32,952 nt of DNA from DATMTS01 sp035564555. GTDB lineage: Bacteria; Actinomycetota; Actinomycetes; Actinomycetales; Microbacteriaceae. Both the position numbers and the translations under genes were made by a program. Shown here piece after piece: positions 25,367 to 32,796 of this stretch (its first letter is position 1; every line of letters starts with the position of its first letter). The stretch is from contig DATMTS010000025.1 in NCBI GenBank assembly GCA_035564555.1, forward strand, positions 1 to 32,952, in the 5' to 3' direction. Below the pieces are notes generated by a model that had not been told where the DNA came from, did not search any database, and saw nothing but the letters and a program-made list of their open reading frames with translations.

Positions 25367-25750
25367 TCAGAGCGCCGCTGCGATGGCCATGCCGGCTGCG
25401 GCGGCGGCGGCGGCGAGCACGAGCATCCCGAGTCCGTTGACGGTCGCCGCCGCCCAGCGGCGCTCCTGCAGCAGCCGCACCGTCTCGAAACTCGCCGTGC
25501 TGAACGTCGTGTACCCACCGAGGAAGCCGGTGCCGAGCACTACGCGCCAATCGGGCGCAACCGCCTGGAACAGTACCAGGCCGGTGAGCAAGCCCAACAG
25601 CAGCGAGCCCGACACGTTGATGATCATGGTGCCCGCCGGAACCAGCGTGCGCACCCTGCCGCGCACCAGGCCGTCGAGCATGAATCGCGCGATCGCGCCG
25701 AATCCTCCGCTGATGGCCACCAGCGCGGCGACGAGTGCCGGCGCCATCAT
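25367..25750 (-). CDS. crcB: Fluoride channel CrcB/Fluc, second copy
   Basis: Fluoride exporter subunit of 127 residues with four membrane segments. Family signatures: GGFGAIARFMLD (N-terminus), IINVSGSLLLG (pore Asn), and GTGFLGGYTTFSTAS (Phe-box/TTFS). It overlaps the preceding crcB by 4 bp (ATGA). Two adjacent ATGs (25750, 25747) are possible starts. Fluc channels are antiparallel dimers; tandem crcB pairs are known from Gram-positive bacteria and may form heterodimers. Confidence 0.93.
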   Translation of the reverse strand: MMAPALVAALVAISGGFGAIARFMLDGLVRGRVRTLVPAGTMIINVSGSLLLGLLTGLVLFQAVAPDWRVVLGTGFLGGYTTFSTASFETVRLLQERRWAAATVNGLGMLVLAAAAAAAGMAIAAAL

Positions 25751-26280
25751 GCCGAACCCATGACACTGCCGCGCTGGGGTTTGCCCTGCCGACGCAGAAC
25801 CGAGCGGTGGTGCGCAGCGGCCAGAAGGATGCCGAGGGCCGTGGCGAGCGCACCGATCACGAGCGTCACCAGAAGGTATCCGACCGCCTCCCAGGCACGG
25901 TCGGCGCGGAAGAGCTGCACCCCGTCGACCGCGAGCGAGCTGTAGGTCGTGAACCCGCCCATGAAGCCGGTGCCGATCAGGAGCCGCAGACTGCGGCGCA
26001 GACCGTGGTCGTGCCCTCGCCGGGAGAGGCCCTCCAGCAGCGCGCCGAGCAGGAAGGCGCCGACCACGTTCACGGCGAAGGTCGGCCAGGGCAGCCCCCA
26101 CCAGGCCGGCAGCACGAGCGCAACGCCGTAGCGCGACAGGGTGCCGATGGCCCCACCGCAGAACACGAAGAGGATCGGCAGCGGTCGTAGGTGGAGGGGC
26201 CGCTCGGGGCCGGCGGCCGCCGGACCGGTAAGGCCGTCGTCGATCGGATCGGAAGCGCCGGACGGATCCGGCGCCGTCAC
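25747..26280 (-). CDS. crcB: Fluoride channel CrcB/Fluc, first copy
   Basis: Fluoride exporter subunit of 177 residues, longer than the usual 120-130 because of an N-terminal cytoplasmic extension of about 35 residues (Pro/Gly-rich) and a basic C-terminal tail. Core motifs: GGAIGTLSRYGVAL, FAVNVVGAFLLG (pore Asn) and GTGFMGGFTTYSSLA. The GTG start overlaps the usp stop as GTGA, and its stop overlaps the second crcB as ATGA, so all three genes are translationally coupled. Confidence 0.93.
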   Translation of the reverse strand: MTAPDPSGASDPIDDGLTGPAAAGPERPLHLRPLPILFVFCGGAIGTLSRYGVALVLPAWWGLPWPTFAVNVVGAFLLGALLEGLSRRGHDHGLRRSLRLLIGTGFMGGFTTYSSLAVDGVQLFRADRAWEAVGYLLVTLVIGALATALGILLAAAHHRSVLRRQGKPQRGSVMGSA

Positions 26281-26810
26281 CGCTGCGGCTCCCAGGGCTT
26301 CGAATCGGGAGCGGGTGCGACCGGAACCACGATCACCGGGCGGCGCTGGTGATGGGCGAGACCCACGGCGACCGAACCGGCGAAGAACTCCTCGATGCCA
26401 CTGCGGAACCCCGGGCGCCGGGTGCCCACGACGATGGCGCGGGCATCCACTTCGTCGGCGAGCTGAGCGAGCTGCGTGGGCGGATCGCCGGCCAGCGCAC
26501 GCAACTCGACGTCCACGCCGTGGGCGAGTGCCCGGATGCGATCGCCGAGCTCGGAATCGAAGATCTCCTCGCGCACGTCGGGCACCTCGGGGTCGATCGG
26601 CATCGAGGTGACGATGCCGCTCGGCAGCACTTCGACCGGATATCGCGACGGTTCCGCGTAGGCGCAGACCAGCCGGGCACCGAGGTCACGGGCGAACCGG
26701 GCCGCCTCCGTGACGACGACGTCGGGAAAATCAGGGGCGACGCCGACGACGAGCGCCCTTGCGCGGCCACCCGGGTCGCCGCCGTGGGATGGAGGGGTCG
26801 TCTCGCTCAT
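26277..26810 (-). CDS. Universal stress protein (UspA-like)
   Basis: Cytoplasmic protein of 177 residues with one Usp domain. It begins ALVVGVAPDFPDV (strand 1), and the C-terminal ATP-binding type motif is AIVVGTRRPGFRSGIEEFF followed by GSVAVGLAHHQRRPVIVVP, which gives the G-2x-G-9x-G(S/T)-like pattern. It is the first gene of the operon with two fluoride channels. A direct role in fluoride tolerance is inference from this linkage. An RBS is weak (AGG about 9 nt upstream). Confidence 0.88.
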   Translation of the reverse strand: MSETTPPSHGGDPGGRARALVVGVAPDFPDVVVTEAARFARDLGARLVCAYAEPSRYPVEVLPSGIVTSMPIDPEVPDVREEIFDSELGDRIRALAHGVDVELRALAGDPPTQLAQLADEVDARAIVVGTRRPGFRSGIEEFFAGSVAVGLAHHQRRPVIVVPVAPAPDSKPWEPQR

Positions 26811-26866
26811 CCGTCACCTGCCTTCATCGCGTGATCGGAGCGGGAGCCCACCGTCGAAGACGTGCG

Positions 26867-26909
26867 CTGCAGGCACCGACTCCGGCGGGATCCGTCGCCG
26901 TGCCTGCAG
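26867..26909. repeat. 10-bp inverted repeat between usp operon and type III PKS gene
   Basis: CTGCAGGCAC (26867-26876) and GTGCCTGCAG (26900-26909) are perfect complements with a 23-bp middle; the middle has a further CGAC/GTCG pairing with a small bulge. The outer arm touches a minus-strand TATACT (26908-26913), a good -10 for the usp operon. It can be an operator or a 5' leader hairpin of the usp-crcB mRNA. Confidence 0.6.
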
Positions 26910-26913
26910 TATA
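26908..26913 (-). promoter_or_regulatory. -10 box TATACT, usp-crcB operon
   Basis: TATACT on the minus strand differs from the consensus at one base and lies about 98 bp before the usp start. No clear -35 is seen 17 bp upstream. Confidence 0.45.
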
Positions 26914-26964
26914 CCGACGGCCAGGGCCGGGTCCCACGCCGCGGTCACCCGGCCGGCATGCGCG

Positions 26965-26970
26965 TAACGT
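26965..26970 (+). promoter_or_regulatory. -10 box TAACGT, leaderless type III PKS gene
   Basis: TAACGT ends seven bases before GTG 26978. It fixes the start, because the frame is open upstream through the divergent usp gene. Confidence 0.55.
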
Positions 26971-26977
26971 TGCATTC

Positions 26978-28141
26978 GTGTCCCGTATCGTCGCGGCCGC
27001 TCCGGCTCTTCCCGAGCACAGCTATGCGCAGGCCGAGATCACCGACGCGCTGCTTCCGATGCTCACCCGGGACGCCCGGCACGCCACCATGATGCAGCGG
27101 TTGCACGCCTCGAGCGGCGTCGAGACCCGTCACCTGGTGATGCCCATCGAACAGTACGGCGCACTCGACTCATTCCGCCGCTCCAACGATCTGTTCATCT
27201 CCGCCGGCGGCGATCTCGCGGCCCGCGCCATCCAAGACGCCCTCGATGCGGCCGGTCTGCAGCCGCGCGACGTCGACTTTCTGCTCTTCACCTCGGTCAC
27301 CGGCATCGCTGCTCCCTCGCTCGATGCACGGCTCGTGGCGCGGCTGGGCATGCGGGCAGACGTGAAACGGCTGCCGTCGTTCGGGCTCGGCTGCGTGGCC
27401 GGGGCTGCCGGCCTGGCGCGCGTGCACGACTACCTGAAGGGGCATCCCAACGACATCGCACTGCTGGTGTCGGTGGAACTCTGCTCGCTGACGGTGCAAC
27501 GTGGCGACGAATCGACCGCGAATCTCGTCGCGAGCGGGCTGTTCGGCGACGGGGCGGCTGCCGCGATCGTGGTCGGCGACGAGCGCGCCGGGTCGCTCGG
27601 GCTGCCCGGTCCGCAGATCGTCGACGCGCGCGCTCGCCTCTACCCCGAGACCGAGGATGTGATCGGCTGGGACATCGGGGGGTCGGGGTTCCGCATCATC
27701 CTGGGCGCCGGGGTGCCCGCGGTGATCGAACGCAATTTCGCGGCGGACGCCGTCGAGTTGCTGGCTGCGCACGGACTGGACGTGAGCGCCGTGAGCAGGT
27801 GGATCGCGCATCCCGGCGGGCCGAAGGTGCTCGACGCGTTCGCCGAGGCACTCGGCCTGCGGCGCACCGACCTCGCGCCGAGCTGGCGTTCTCTGGCCCG
27901 GGTGGGCAACCTCTCCTCCGCCTCGGTGCTGCACGTGCTGGCGGACACGATGGCGGCAGGGGTCGATGAGGGATCGGTGGGGATGCTGTTCGCGCTCGGC
28001 CCGGGGGTGACGGCCGAACTGGTGCTGCTGCGGTGGGCGGCGGCATCCGATGAGCCGGCCGTCGACCGTGCCGTCGACCGTGCCGTCGACCGTGCGGCAG
28101 CCGGCGCGCCCGCCATGACGGTCGGGAGTGCGACCGCATGA
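26978..28141 (+). CDS. Type III polyketide synthase (alkylresorcinol/alkylpyrone type)
   Basis: Chalcone-synthase-fold condensing enzyme of 387 residues. The triad is complete: Cys139 (FGLGCVAGAAG), His278 (WIAHPGGPKVLDAF) and Asn311 (RVGNLSSASVL). The enzyme extends an acyl-CoA starter with malonyl-CoA units. The following methyltransferase and flavin oxidase genes match the Streptomyces srsABC order, which makes methylated phenolic lipids; product identity here is inference. The C-terminus has three perfect 12-bp repeats (28058-28093) coding A-V-D-R. It overlaps the next gene by 4 bp. Confidence 0.92.
   Translation: MSRIVAAAPALPEHSYAQAEITDALLPMLTRDARHATMMQRLHASSGVETRHLVMPIEQYGALDSFRRSNDLFISAGGDLAARAIQDALDAAGLQPRDVDFLLFTSVTGIAAPSLDARLVARLGMRADVKRLPSFGLGCVAGAAGLARVHDYLKGHPNDIALLVSVELCSLTVQRGDESTANLVASGLFGDGAAAAIVVGDERAGSLGLPGPQIVDARARLYPETEDVIGWDIGGSGFRIILGAGVPAVIERNFAADAVELLAAHGLDVSAVSRWIAHPGGPKVLDAFAEALGLRRTDLAPSWRSLARVGNLSSASVLHVLADTMAAGVDEGSVGMLFALGPGVTAELVLLRWAAASDEPAVDRAVDRAVDRAAAGAPAMTVGSATA
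28058..28093 (+). repeat. Three 12-bp tandem repeats in the PKS 3' end
   Basis: GCCGTCGACCGT is repeated three times without change and in frame, coding for AVDR units in the polar tail after the last beta strand. Length variation here would not disturb the catalytic core. Confidence 0.9.
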
Positions 28142-28677
28142 TCTGGTTCACCGCGCTGGTGCTCGCCACCGGTATCGAGCGGGTCGCGGAACTTGTGGTC
28201 TCCACGCGGAACGCGCGCTGGTCGCTGAAGCGCGGCGGGGTCGAGTACGGCCGCGGCCACTTCGGGCCGATGGTCGCATTGCACACCGCGCTGCTGCTGG
28301 CCTGCCTGGCGGAGGTGTGGTTCGGTGACCGGCCTTTCCTGCCCTGGCTGGGCTGGCCGGCCCTCGTGCTGGTGCTCGCCGGTCAGGGCTTGCGTTGGTG
28401 GTGCATCGCCACACTGGGTCCACGGTGGAACACCCGGGTGATCATCGTGCCCGGACTTCCGCGTGTGACCCGCGGGCCGTACCGCCGGCTGCGGCACCCC
28501 AACTACCTGGCTGTCGTGGTCGAGGGTGCCGCGCTGCCTCTCGTGCACACCGCCTGGATCACGGCCCTGGTCTTCACCGTGCTGAACGCGGTGCTGCTGC
28601 TGGTGATCCGCATTCCCTGCGAGAACCGGGCGCTGGCGCTGCTCGATCGGGCGCCGGCGGAACGCAGCGGCGCATGA
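28138..28677 (+). CDS. Isoprenylcysteine carboxyl methyltransferase-family protein (SrsB-like)
   Basis: Integral membrane methyltransferase-fold protein of 179 residues with about four or five membrane segments. The conserved ICMT core is RGPYRRLRHPNYLAVVVE (RHPxY...E), with the late Glu in RIPCENRAL. In srs-type clusters the homologue O-methylates the resorcinol ring with S-adenosylmethionine; here this is inferred from gene order, not from a protein prenylation role, which bacteria lack. It overlaps both neighbours by ATGA. Confidence 0.86.
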   Translation: MIWFTALVLATGIERVAELVVSTRNARWSLKRGGVEYGRGHFGPMVALHTALLLACLAEVWFGDRPFLPWLGWPALVLVLAGQGLRWWCIATLGPRWNTRVIIVPGLPRVTRGPYRRLRHPNYLAVVVEGAALPLVHTAWITALVFTVLNAVLLLVIRIPCENRALALLDRAPAERSGA

Positions 28678-29717
28678 CCGATGTCGACGTGCTCGTCATC
28701 GGCGGCGGTCCGGTCGGCCTCGCCGCCGCCGCGCACGCGGCGCGCGCCGGATTCGAGGTGGCGGTCGTCGAGCCCCGGACCGGGCCGATCGACAAGGCGT
28801 GCGGCGAAGGGCTGATGCCGGGCGCCCTCGCGTGCCTGCAGCGGCTGGATGTGAGTCCGCGCGGATTCGACCTGGCGGGCATCGCCTATTGTCAGGGCGA
28901 ATTGCGCGCCGAGCACGCTTTCGAGAGCGGCGCAGGCAGGGGTGTACGCCGAACGGTGCTGCACGGTGCGCTCGCCGAGCGCGTCGCCGACGCCGAGATC
29001 CCCGTGCTGACCGGTCGCGTCGAACGCCTCGAGCAGAGCGAAGACCGGGTGCGGGTGGGCGGTACGGGAATCGACGGGCTGCAGGCGCGGTGGCTGCTGG
29101 GATGCGACGGCCTGCACTCCACGGTGCGCGAACTGGCGGGGCTGGCCGCCCGACCCGCCGGGCCCGCGCGCCGCCGTTTCGGCTTGCGCAGGCACGTGCG
29201 GGTGGCTCCCTGGAGTGACCTCATCGAGGTGTATTGGGCGCCGGCGGCCGAGGTGTACGTGACACCGACGGCCGACGATCTGGTCGGGATCGCGGTGCTC
29301 GGCCCCGCGGGCATGCGCTTCGAAGACGGTTTGCAGTCCGTTCCCGAACTGGCCGAGCGGCTCGGCTCGGCGAAGTTCGACGGCCCGGTGCGCGGCGCGG
29401 GTCCGTTGCAGCAGCGCACCAGCGCACGTACCAGCGGACGCGTGCTGCTGGTGGGCGACGCCTCCGGCTATGTCGATGCACTCACCGGCGAGGGCCTGCG
29501 CGTCGGGTTCGCGCAGGCAGAGGCCGCCGTGCACGCCCTCGTCTGCGATGATCCGCGCGGCTACGAGCGTTCGTGGCGCCGGGTGACGCGGGAGACGCGA
29601 CTGCTCACCGCCGGCCTGCTCGCCGGAGCGCGGTCAGGCTGGCGCGACCGCATCGTTCCGACGGCGACGCGCGCGCCGGCCGTCTACGGTGCGATCGTGG
29701 AGCGCCTCGCGCGCTGA
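28674..29717 (+). CDS. FAD-dependent oxidoreductase (SrsC-like hydroxylase)
   Basis: Flavoprotein of 347 residues of the PHBH/geranylgeranyl-reductase superfamily. The Rossmann motif is VIGGGPVGLAAAAHAARAG (residues 8-26), the superfamily CGEGLMPG is near 43-50, the DG motif is CDGLHSTVRELA (about 143-154), and the FAD ribityl motif is LLVGDASGYVDALTGEG (about 258-274). In the phenolic-lipid operon it would hydroxylate the aromatic ring, making a quinol or quinone; this is inference. The frame is open to 28395, but ATG 28674 gives the canonical start, overlapping the ICMT stop. Confidence 0.88.
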   Translation: MTDVDVLVIGGGPVGLAAAAHAARAGFEVAVVEPRTGPIDKACGEGLMPGALACLQRLDVSPRGFDLAGIAYCQGELRAEHAFESGAGRGVRRTVLHGALAERVADAEIPVLTGRVERLEQSEDRVRVGGTGIDGLQARWLLGCDGLHSTVRELAGLAARPAGPARRRFGLRRHVRVAPWSDLIEVYWAPAAEVYVTPTADDLVGIAVLGPAGMRFEDGLQSVPELAERLGSAKFDGPVRGAGPLQQRTSARTSGRVLLVGDASGYVDALTGEGLRVGFAQAEAAVHALVCDDPRGYERSWRRVTRETRLLTAGLLAGARSGWRDRIVPTATRAPAVYGAIVERLAR

Positions 29718-29733
29718 CGGCATCCGGCCGGCG

Positions 29734-30411
29734 TCAGCCGAGCAGCAGGCGGTGCAGTTGGTCGATCGAGTAGACGACGGCCATGGCGCCGGTCGCCTCG
29801 GACGGCGAGCCGTAGCCCCATTCGACGACGATCGCCGGGATGCCGTTCGCCGTCGCGCCGACCACATCGTGTGACCGGTCGCCGACCATCACGACCTGCT
29901 CGAGGTCGGCGCCCTGTGTTCCGAGCCGCTCGAGCGCATACGCGATCACGTCGGCCTTGGCGCTGCGCACCTCGTCGTCGCTCGCGCCCGCGATCACCGT
30001 GAAGTACTCCGCGAGGCCGAAGTGCTCGAGGATGCGCACCGCACGCGACTCGGGCTTGCTCGTAGCGACGGCGGTCGGGATGCCGGCCGCCTTGAGATCC
30101 TCCAACACGCCTGCGATCCCGGGGATCACCGCGTTGCCGTGCAGGTCGTTGTCGTTCGCATAGCGTCGGTAGATCTCGAGCGCTTCGTGGGCTTCGGCCT
30201 CGCTCAGACCGCCGATCCGCTCGAGGGAGTCGAGCAGCGGCGGGCCGACGAAGGCGAGCAGGGTTTCTTCATCGGGCACCGGGCGGCCCAATTCGGTGAA
30301 GGTGGCGGCAAGCGATGAGGTGATGCCGGAGGCGGAGTCGGTGAGCGTGCCGTCGAGATCGAAGAGAATGCTCGTCCAGGTCCGCGTCAGAGTGGGGGTG
30401 GGGTCAGTCAT
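29734..30411 (-). CDS. HAD-superfamily phosphatase (phosphoglycolate-phosphatase-like)
   Basis: Hydrolase of 225 residues. Motif I is SILFDLDGTLTDS with the nucleophile Asp18 and acid Asp20; motif II is VATSKPESRA; Lys is in the SAKADVIAYAL block; motif IV is VVMVGDRSHDVVGA. The helical cap lies between about residues 33 and 95. This is the Gph/PyrP-type subfamily IA. The frame is open upstream to 30609, but ATG 30411 is the plausible start. A minus-strand TAGTAT ends ten nt before it, so the leader is at most a few bases. It lies convergent to the FAD gene, 16 bp apart. Confidence 0.88.
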   Translation of the reverse strand: MTDPTPTLTRTWTSILFDLDGTLTDSASGITSSLAATFTELGRPVPDEETLLAFVGPPLLDSLERIGGLSEAEAHEALEIYRRYANDNDLHGNAVIPGIAGVLEDLKAAGIPTAVATSKPESRAVRILEHFGLAEYFTVIAGASDDEVRSAKADVIAYALERLGTQGADLEQVVMVGDRSHDVVGATANGIPAIVVEWGYGSPSEATGAMAVVYSIDQLHRLLLG

Positions 30412-30481
30412 AACCTGAGCAATACTACGGCCAGAGTCGTCTTCTTCGCTGCACGGGCCCCGAAACGGCTCAGCGCGTGGG

Positions 30482-31177
30482 TCAGAAAAGGCGGGAATGC
30501 GAGTCGTCGAGGCCGCGCATCGCGTCATAGTCGAGCACCACGCAGCGGATGCCGCGGTCCTCGGCGAGGGTCCTCGCCTGAGGCTTGATCTCCTGCGCCG
30601 CGAACACACCCTTCACCGGCGCCAGCAGCGGATCGCGATTCATCAACTCGAGATAGCGGGTGAGCTGCTCGACACCGTCTATATCGCCGCGGCGCTTGAG
30701 TTCCACTGCCACCGAGCGTCCCTCGGCGTCGGTGGCGAGGATGTCGACGGGGCCGATCGCGGTCATGTATTCGCGCCGCACCAGACGATGGCCGTCGCCG
30801 AGCAGGTCGATCTGCTCGGCGAGCAGCTTCTGCAGGTGCGCTTCGACGCCGTCCTTCTGCAGGCCCGGGTCGATGCCCAACTCGTGCGCGGTGTCGTGCA
30901 GCACCTCGTGGATCGAGACGATCAGCTTGTCGCTGGTCTTGGTGTGCGTCACGGTCCACAGTTCCTGAACGCCCGCCGCGAGCTGAGCGGCATCCGGAAC
31001 GCCGACGCTCAACGTGCAGGGCGGGCTCATCCAGTTCAACGGCTTGTACGAGCCGCCGTCCGAATGGACGAGCAGGCTGCCGTCGGCCTTGAGGAGCAGC
31101 AGACGCGTTGCCAGCGGCAAGTGCGCGCTGAGCCGCCCGGCGTAGTCGACCGAGCACTTCGCAATCACCAATCGCAC
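30482..31177 (-). CDS. nucS: Mismatch-specific endonuclease NucS (EndoMS)
   Basis: Nuclease of 231 residues at the usual size, the core of the non-MutS mismatch repair of actinobacteria. The N-terminus MRLVIAKCSVDYAGRLSAHL is diagnostic. The nuclease site is GPVDILA (Asp145) and VAVELKRRG (Glu159, Lys161). The protein ends SRLF, a short tail of the kind used to bind the sliding clamp. The GTG start at 31177 has TAGCCT ending six bases upstream, so the mRNA is leaderless. It is not in an operon with other repair genes. Confidence 0.95.
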   Translation of the reverse strand: MRLVIAKCSVDYAGRLSAHLPLATRLLLLKADGSLLVHSDGGSYKPLNWMSPPCTLSVGVPDAAQLAAGVQELWTVTHTKTSDKLIVSIHEVLHDTAHELGIDPGLQKDGVEAHLQKLLAEQIDLLGDGHRLVRREYMTAIGPVDILATDAEGRSVAVELKRRGDIDGVEQLTRYLELMNRDPLLAPVKGVFAAQEIKPQARTLAEDRGIRCVVLDYDAMRGLDDSHSRLF

Positions 31178-31183
31178 CCGTCG

Positions 31184-31189
31184 AGGCTA
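31184..31189 (-). promoter_or_regulatory. -10 box TAGCCT, leaderless nucS
   Basis: TAGCCT on the minus strand ends six bases before GTG 31177; no Shine-Dalgarno is present. Confidence 0.55.
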
Positions 31190-31197
31190 CGGCATTC

Positions 31198-31320
31198 CTG
31201 CGGTGGGAGTGCCTGTTCCCGACGAGCGCGCCTGTTCCCGACGGCCCTGCGCGTTCCCGACGACCGCGTCTGTTCTGCGGTGGGAGTGCCTGTTCCCGAC
31301 GAGCGCGCCCGGCAGAACAG
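31198..31320. repeat. Intergenic repeat cluster between nucS and MFS gene
   Basis: A 35-bp sequence occurs twice without change (31198-31232 and 31275-31309). Between and within them TTCCCGACG recurs four times. CTGTTCTGC (31270-31278) and GCAGAACAG (31312-31320) form a 9-bp perfect inverted repeat. The MFS gene ends into this block, so the hairpin may end its transcript. Confidence 0.75.
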
Positions 31321-31341
31321 GCGCAGTCGTCGTAAACGGCC

Positions 31342-32583
31342 TCAGTCGGCCTTGGGCCGCGTGAGCCGCTCGCGCACGGCGGGTGCGGCGAGGAAGGAGA
31401 CGACGATCAGGGCGAAGATCACGAACAACGCGTTCAGAATGCCGAAGGTCTGACCCAGCACCCCGATCAGCGGCGGCCCGACCAGGAATGCGCAATACCC
31501 GATCATGGCCACCGCGCTCACCCGCGCGGCGGCGTGCTTCTCGTCGTCCGCGGCGGCCGACATCCCGAGCGGGAAGCCGAGCGACGCGCCGATCCCCCAC
31601 AGCACCGTGCCGACGATGACGAGCCAGAGCGGGCCGCCGAGGATGAAGCAGAGCACACCGAGTGCGCCGACTCCCGCGGTCAGGCGGATCGCGGCGACTC
31701 GACCGATCCGATCGACGATCGGACCGCCCGCGACGCGTCCGAGGGTCATCGCCGCGACGAACACCGCGTAGACGCCGGCGCCGACGGCGTTCTGCTGATG
31801 ATGTCCGTCGACGACGGCCAGCGCCACCCAGTCGTTGGCGGATCCCTCGGCGAAGGCCATGCCGAGCATCACGACGCCGATCAGGATCAGGCCCATGTCC
31901 TTCCAGACCGACAGGTTCTGCAGCAGGCGTTCGCGCCAGCCCGGTTCGGCGGTCGCGCCCCGTTCGGGGTCGCCCAGGGCGTGCCGGCGCGGAACCAAGC
32001 GCACCACGAGCGTCACCGTCACGCCGATCGCCGCGGCCATCAGCACGAGGTTCCAGATCACCGGCACGTGCACAGCGGTCAGCGCGGCCCCGAGCCCGGC
32101 CCCGAGCACCGTGCCGACGCTGAAGAAGGCGTGCATCATGGGCATCAGGGTGCGCCCGGCTTCGCGTTCCACGGCCGCGGCCTCGACGTTCATCATCACG
32201 TCGACGGCGCCGTTGCCGAGCCCGAGGAGGATCAGCCCCGGCGACACGAGAGCGATGGCGCCCAGCTGCGTTCCGATGCCGACCAGGGCGAGTCCGGCCG
32301 CGCCGACGGCGATCACCACGGTCATCCCGCGTCGGGCGCCGAGGCGGGCGAGCAGGGGCGGTGCCAGCATCAATCCGCTGATGGCACCGATGGAGAGCCC
32401 CAGGATCATCAGCCCGACGGCCGCGGTGTCGAGCTGCAGGCCGTCTCGGATGCCGGGCAGCCGCGCCGTCCACGTCGATAGCAGCAGCCCGCTCAGCGCG
32501 AAGATCGTGAAGATCGAATTGCGCCAGGCGACGAGCTCGCGACGAGGTCGCGTCGGGACCGGTGAAGTGGATGCGTCGGTCAT
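31342..32583 (-). CDS. MFS transporter, YbjJ-like
   Basis: Membrane transporter of 413 residues, about 12 membrane segments, in the YbjJ-like group. It begins with a polar N-terminus of 20 residues, then FTIFALSGLLLSTWTARLPGI, the group's first helix pattern. The central loop (about 195-215) is charged, and GSANDWVALA is followed by VFVAAMTLGRVAGGPIVDRIGR (second-half motif A). The ATG at 32583 is taken; the frame runs on to 32724 over non-coding-looking sequence. Substrate unknown. The perfect palindrome at 32725-32746 lies in its upstream region. Confidence 0.88.
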   Translation of the reverse strand: MTDASTSPVPTRPRRELVAWRNSIFTIFALSGLLLSTWTARLPGIRDGLQLDTAAVGLMILGLSIGAISGLMLAPPLLARLGARRGMTVVIAVGAAGLALVGIGTQLGAIALVSPGLILLGLGNGAVDVMMNVEAAAVEREAGRTLMPMMHAFFSVGTVLGAGLGAALTAVHVPVIWNLVLMAAAIGVTVTLVVRLVPRRHALGDPERGATAEPGWRERLLQNLSVWKDMGLILIGVVMLGMAFAEGSANDWVALAVVDGHHQQNAVGAGVYAVFVAAMTLGRVAGGPIVDRIGRVAAIRLTAGVGALGVLCFILGGPLWLVIVGTVLWGIGASLGFPLGMSAAADDEKHAAARVSAVAMIGYCAFLVGPPLIGVLGQTFGILNALFVIFALIVVSFLAAPAVRERLTRPKAD

Positions 32584-32724
32584 GGGCTCGTCGGTGCGGT
32601 GGGGCGGATGCCGGTGGCCGTACCGGAGGTCCGGACGGTTCCTGAGGTGAAACGGTCTGACAAGTGGCGCATTCTGTCGTTGCGAGATTCTGCGTTCGCA
32701 GGTTCTGTGAATGGAAGCAATCAA

Positions 32725-32746
32725 ACGATCGAATCGATTCGATCGT
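32725..32746. promoter_or_regulatory. Perfect 22-bp palindrome, probable operator
   Basis: The half-site ACGATCGAATC is followed by its exact complement. A further ATCGAATC half lies at 32763-32770. The site is in the 213-bp gap between the MFS gene and the next gene, just upstream of a plus-strand TAAGCT (32757-32762). A TetR, MarR or LacI-type regulator is likely, but none is encoded nearby within the window. Confidence 0.65.
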
Positions 32747-32796
32747 CCGGTTCGCCTAAGCTATCGAATCAACCCGTCGCGGTCAAGACCGTGCGA

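Noticed and set aside
26759..26977. Extension of the type III PKS frame upstream of 26978
   Set aside because: It overlaps usp and its promoter on the other strand; the -10 box at 26965 and family N-terminus fix the start at 26978.
26811..26977. Fluoride riboswitch before usp-crcB
   Set aside because: I could not match the conserved crcB motif elements in either strand; only the inverted repeat is seen.
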